Source of the DNA: Candidatus Kaiserbacteria bacterium
GTDB taxonomy: Bacteria; Patescibacteriota; Minisyncoccia; Phycocordibacterales; UBA2100
Length of the DNA stretch: 5,593 nucleotides
Direction: 5' to 3'
Assembly (NCBI GenBank): GCA_003545515.1
Contig: DPYD01000060.1
Span: forward strand, 1-5,593
In this document: piece after piece, positions 5,172 to 5,593 of the stretch
Layout: each line of letters begins with the position of its first letter
Numbering within the stretch: position 1 is the first letter of the stretch
Position numbers and translations under genes: made by a program
Notes under the pieces: model-generated
The model's database searches: none
What the model saw: the letters and a program-made list of their open reading frames with translations, nothing else
Told to the model about the DNA's origin: nothing

Positions 5172-5593
5172 ATGGCGAATATAACTATAAAAAAACCATT
5201 CGATTCCCACCTCCATCTGCGGCGCGGGACGGTACTGCGAGCTGTGACACCTTACTCTGCGGAGCGTTTTGGACGCGCTATCATCATGCCAAATACTGAG
5301 CCGCCGATAGAGACGGTGGAACAAGCGGCAGAATACAAAAAAGAAATCCTCGCGGCACTGCCGCGAGGATCTTGTTTCGAACCACTCATGACATTCTACC
5401 TCACAAAAAAACTCGCTCCTTCTGAGATAGAACGCGGACAACGCGGAGAGGGCGGGACAAAAATATACGCCGTCAAATCCTATCCCTTCGGCGCGACGAC
5501 CAATTCGCAGTGGGGATACCGGAACATCTTGGAGGCAAAGAGTGTACTGAAAAAAATGGAAGAGGTCGGCATGCCGCTTCTCCTTCATGGAGA
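5172..5593 (+). CDS. pyrC: Dihydroorotase (5' part, runs off the window)
   Basis: The first 140 codons of an E. coli PyrC-type dihydroorotase, which cyclises carbamoyl-aspartate to dihydroorotate, the step after PyrB. Visible active-site residues: His13 and His15 of DSHLHLR (zinc ligands), Arg17 and Asn41 of MPNTEPP (substrate contacts), Lys102 in VKSYP (the lysine carboxylated to bridge the two zincs, falling at the same number as in E. coli PyrC), and His139 of LLLHG (zinc ligand). GATTNSQWGY (107-116) matches the conserved segment after the lysine. The start at 5172 is supported by homology beginning within a few residues and by the TATACT box 7 nt upstream. Of nine Ile codons here five are ATA, relevant to the UAU tRNA. 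The 3' end lies outside the window. Confidence 0.95.
   Translation, partial: MANITIKKPFDSHLHLRRGTVLRAVTPYSAERFGRAIIMPNTEPPIETVEQAAEYKKEILAALPRGSCFEPLMTFYLTKKLAPSEIERGQRGEGGTKIYAVKSYPFGATTNSQWGYRNILEAKSVLKKMEEVGMPLLLHG

Noticed and set aside
5151..5588. 145-residue minus-strand frame at the right end
   Set aside because: It lies opposite pyrC, whose plus-strand translation carries all expected dihydroorotase motifs; the minus frame shows no domain.

Overview
This window looks like a piece of a small, gene-dense bacterial chromosome, most likely a member of the Candidate Phyla Radiation (Patescibacteria, Parcubacteria-like). That assignment is an inference. It rests on a secreted protein combining a blue-copper domain, a peptidoglycan-binding domain and PKD repeats, on tight gene packing, on the absence of clear Shine-Dalgarno sequences, and on -10 boxes that sit 6-7 nt before start codons. 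TGA is used as a stop (including in an ATGA stop/start overlap), so this is not a UGA-recoded lineage such as Gracilibacteria or Absconditabacteria.

Layout. Six protein genes and one tRNA run on the minus strand, and one gene at the right edge runs on the plus strand. In minus-strand order: pyrB (aspartate carbamoyltransferase, 5044-4106); a short single-domain malic enzyme starting with GTG 12 nt later (4093-2957); an antitoxin/ParE-RelE-type toxin pair with a 4-nt ATGA overlap (2899-2672 and 2675-2400); a tRNA-Ile with anticodon UAU whose first 10 nt overlap the 3' end of the toxin gene (2409-2336); a Nudix hydrolase beginning 11 nt after the tRNA CCA (2324-1860); and a secreted plastocyanin/PG-binding/triple-PKD protein (1803-157). 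A 29-nt near-perfect inverted repeat (20-48 / 118-146) follows that last gene and may end the transcription unit. Divergent from pyrB, on the plus strand, is the 5' part of pyrC (dihydroorotase, from 5172 off the right edge).

How the parts fit. pyrB and pyrC catalyse consecutive steps of de novo UMP synthesis and share a 127-nt divergent promoter region. Each has the same core promoter (GGTATACTT, ATG 7 nt after the TATACT box) with a TCACGG element just upstream, so the two are probably transcribed as leaderless mRNAs and perhaps co-regulated. The antitoxin has the same TATACT arrangement. From the antitoxin to the secreted protein there is no large gap and no obvious terminator, so TA module, tRNA, Nudix and surface protein could be one transcript cut apart by tRNA processing.

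The most unusual points are the toxin gene whose TAG stop codon is nucleotides 8-10 of the downstream tRNA; the rare UAU-anticodon tRNA-Ile, in a genome fragment that uses AUA codons freely; the repeated leaderless-promoter pattern; and the large inverted repeat at the left end.
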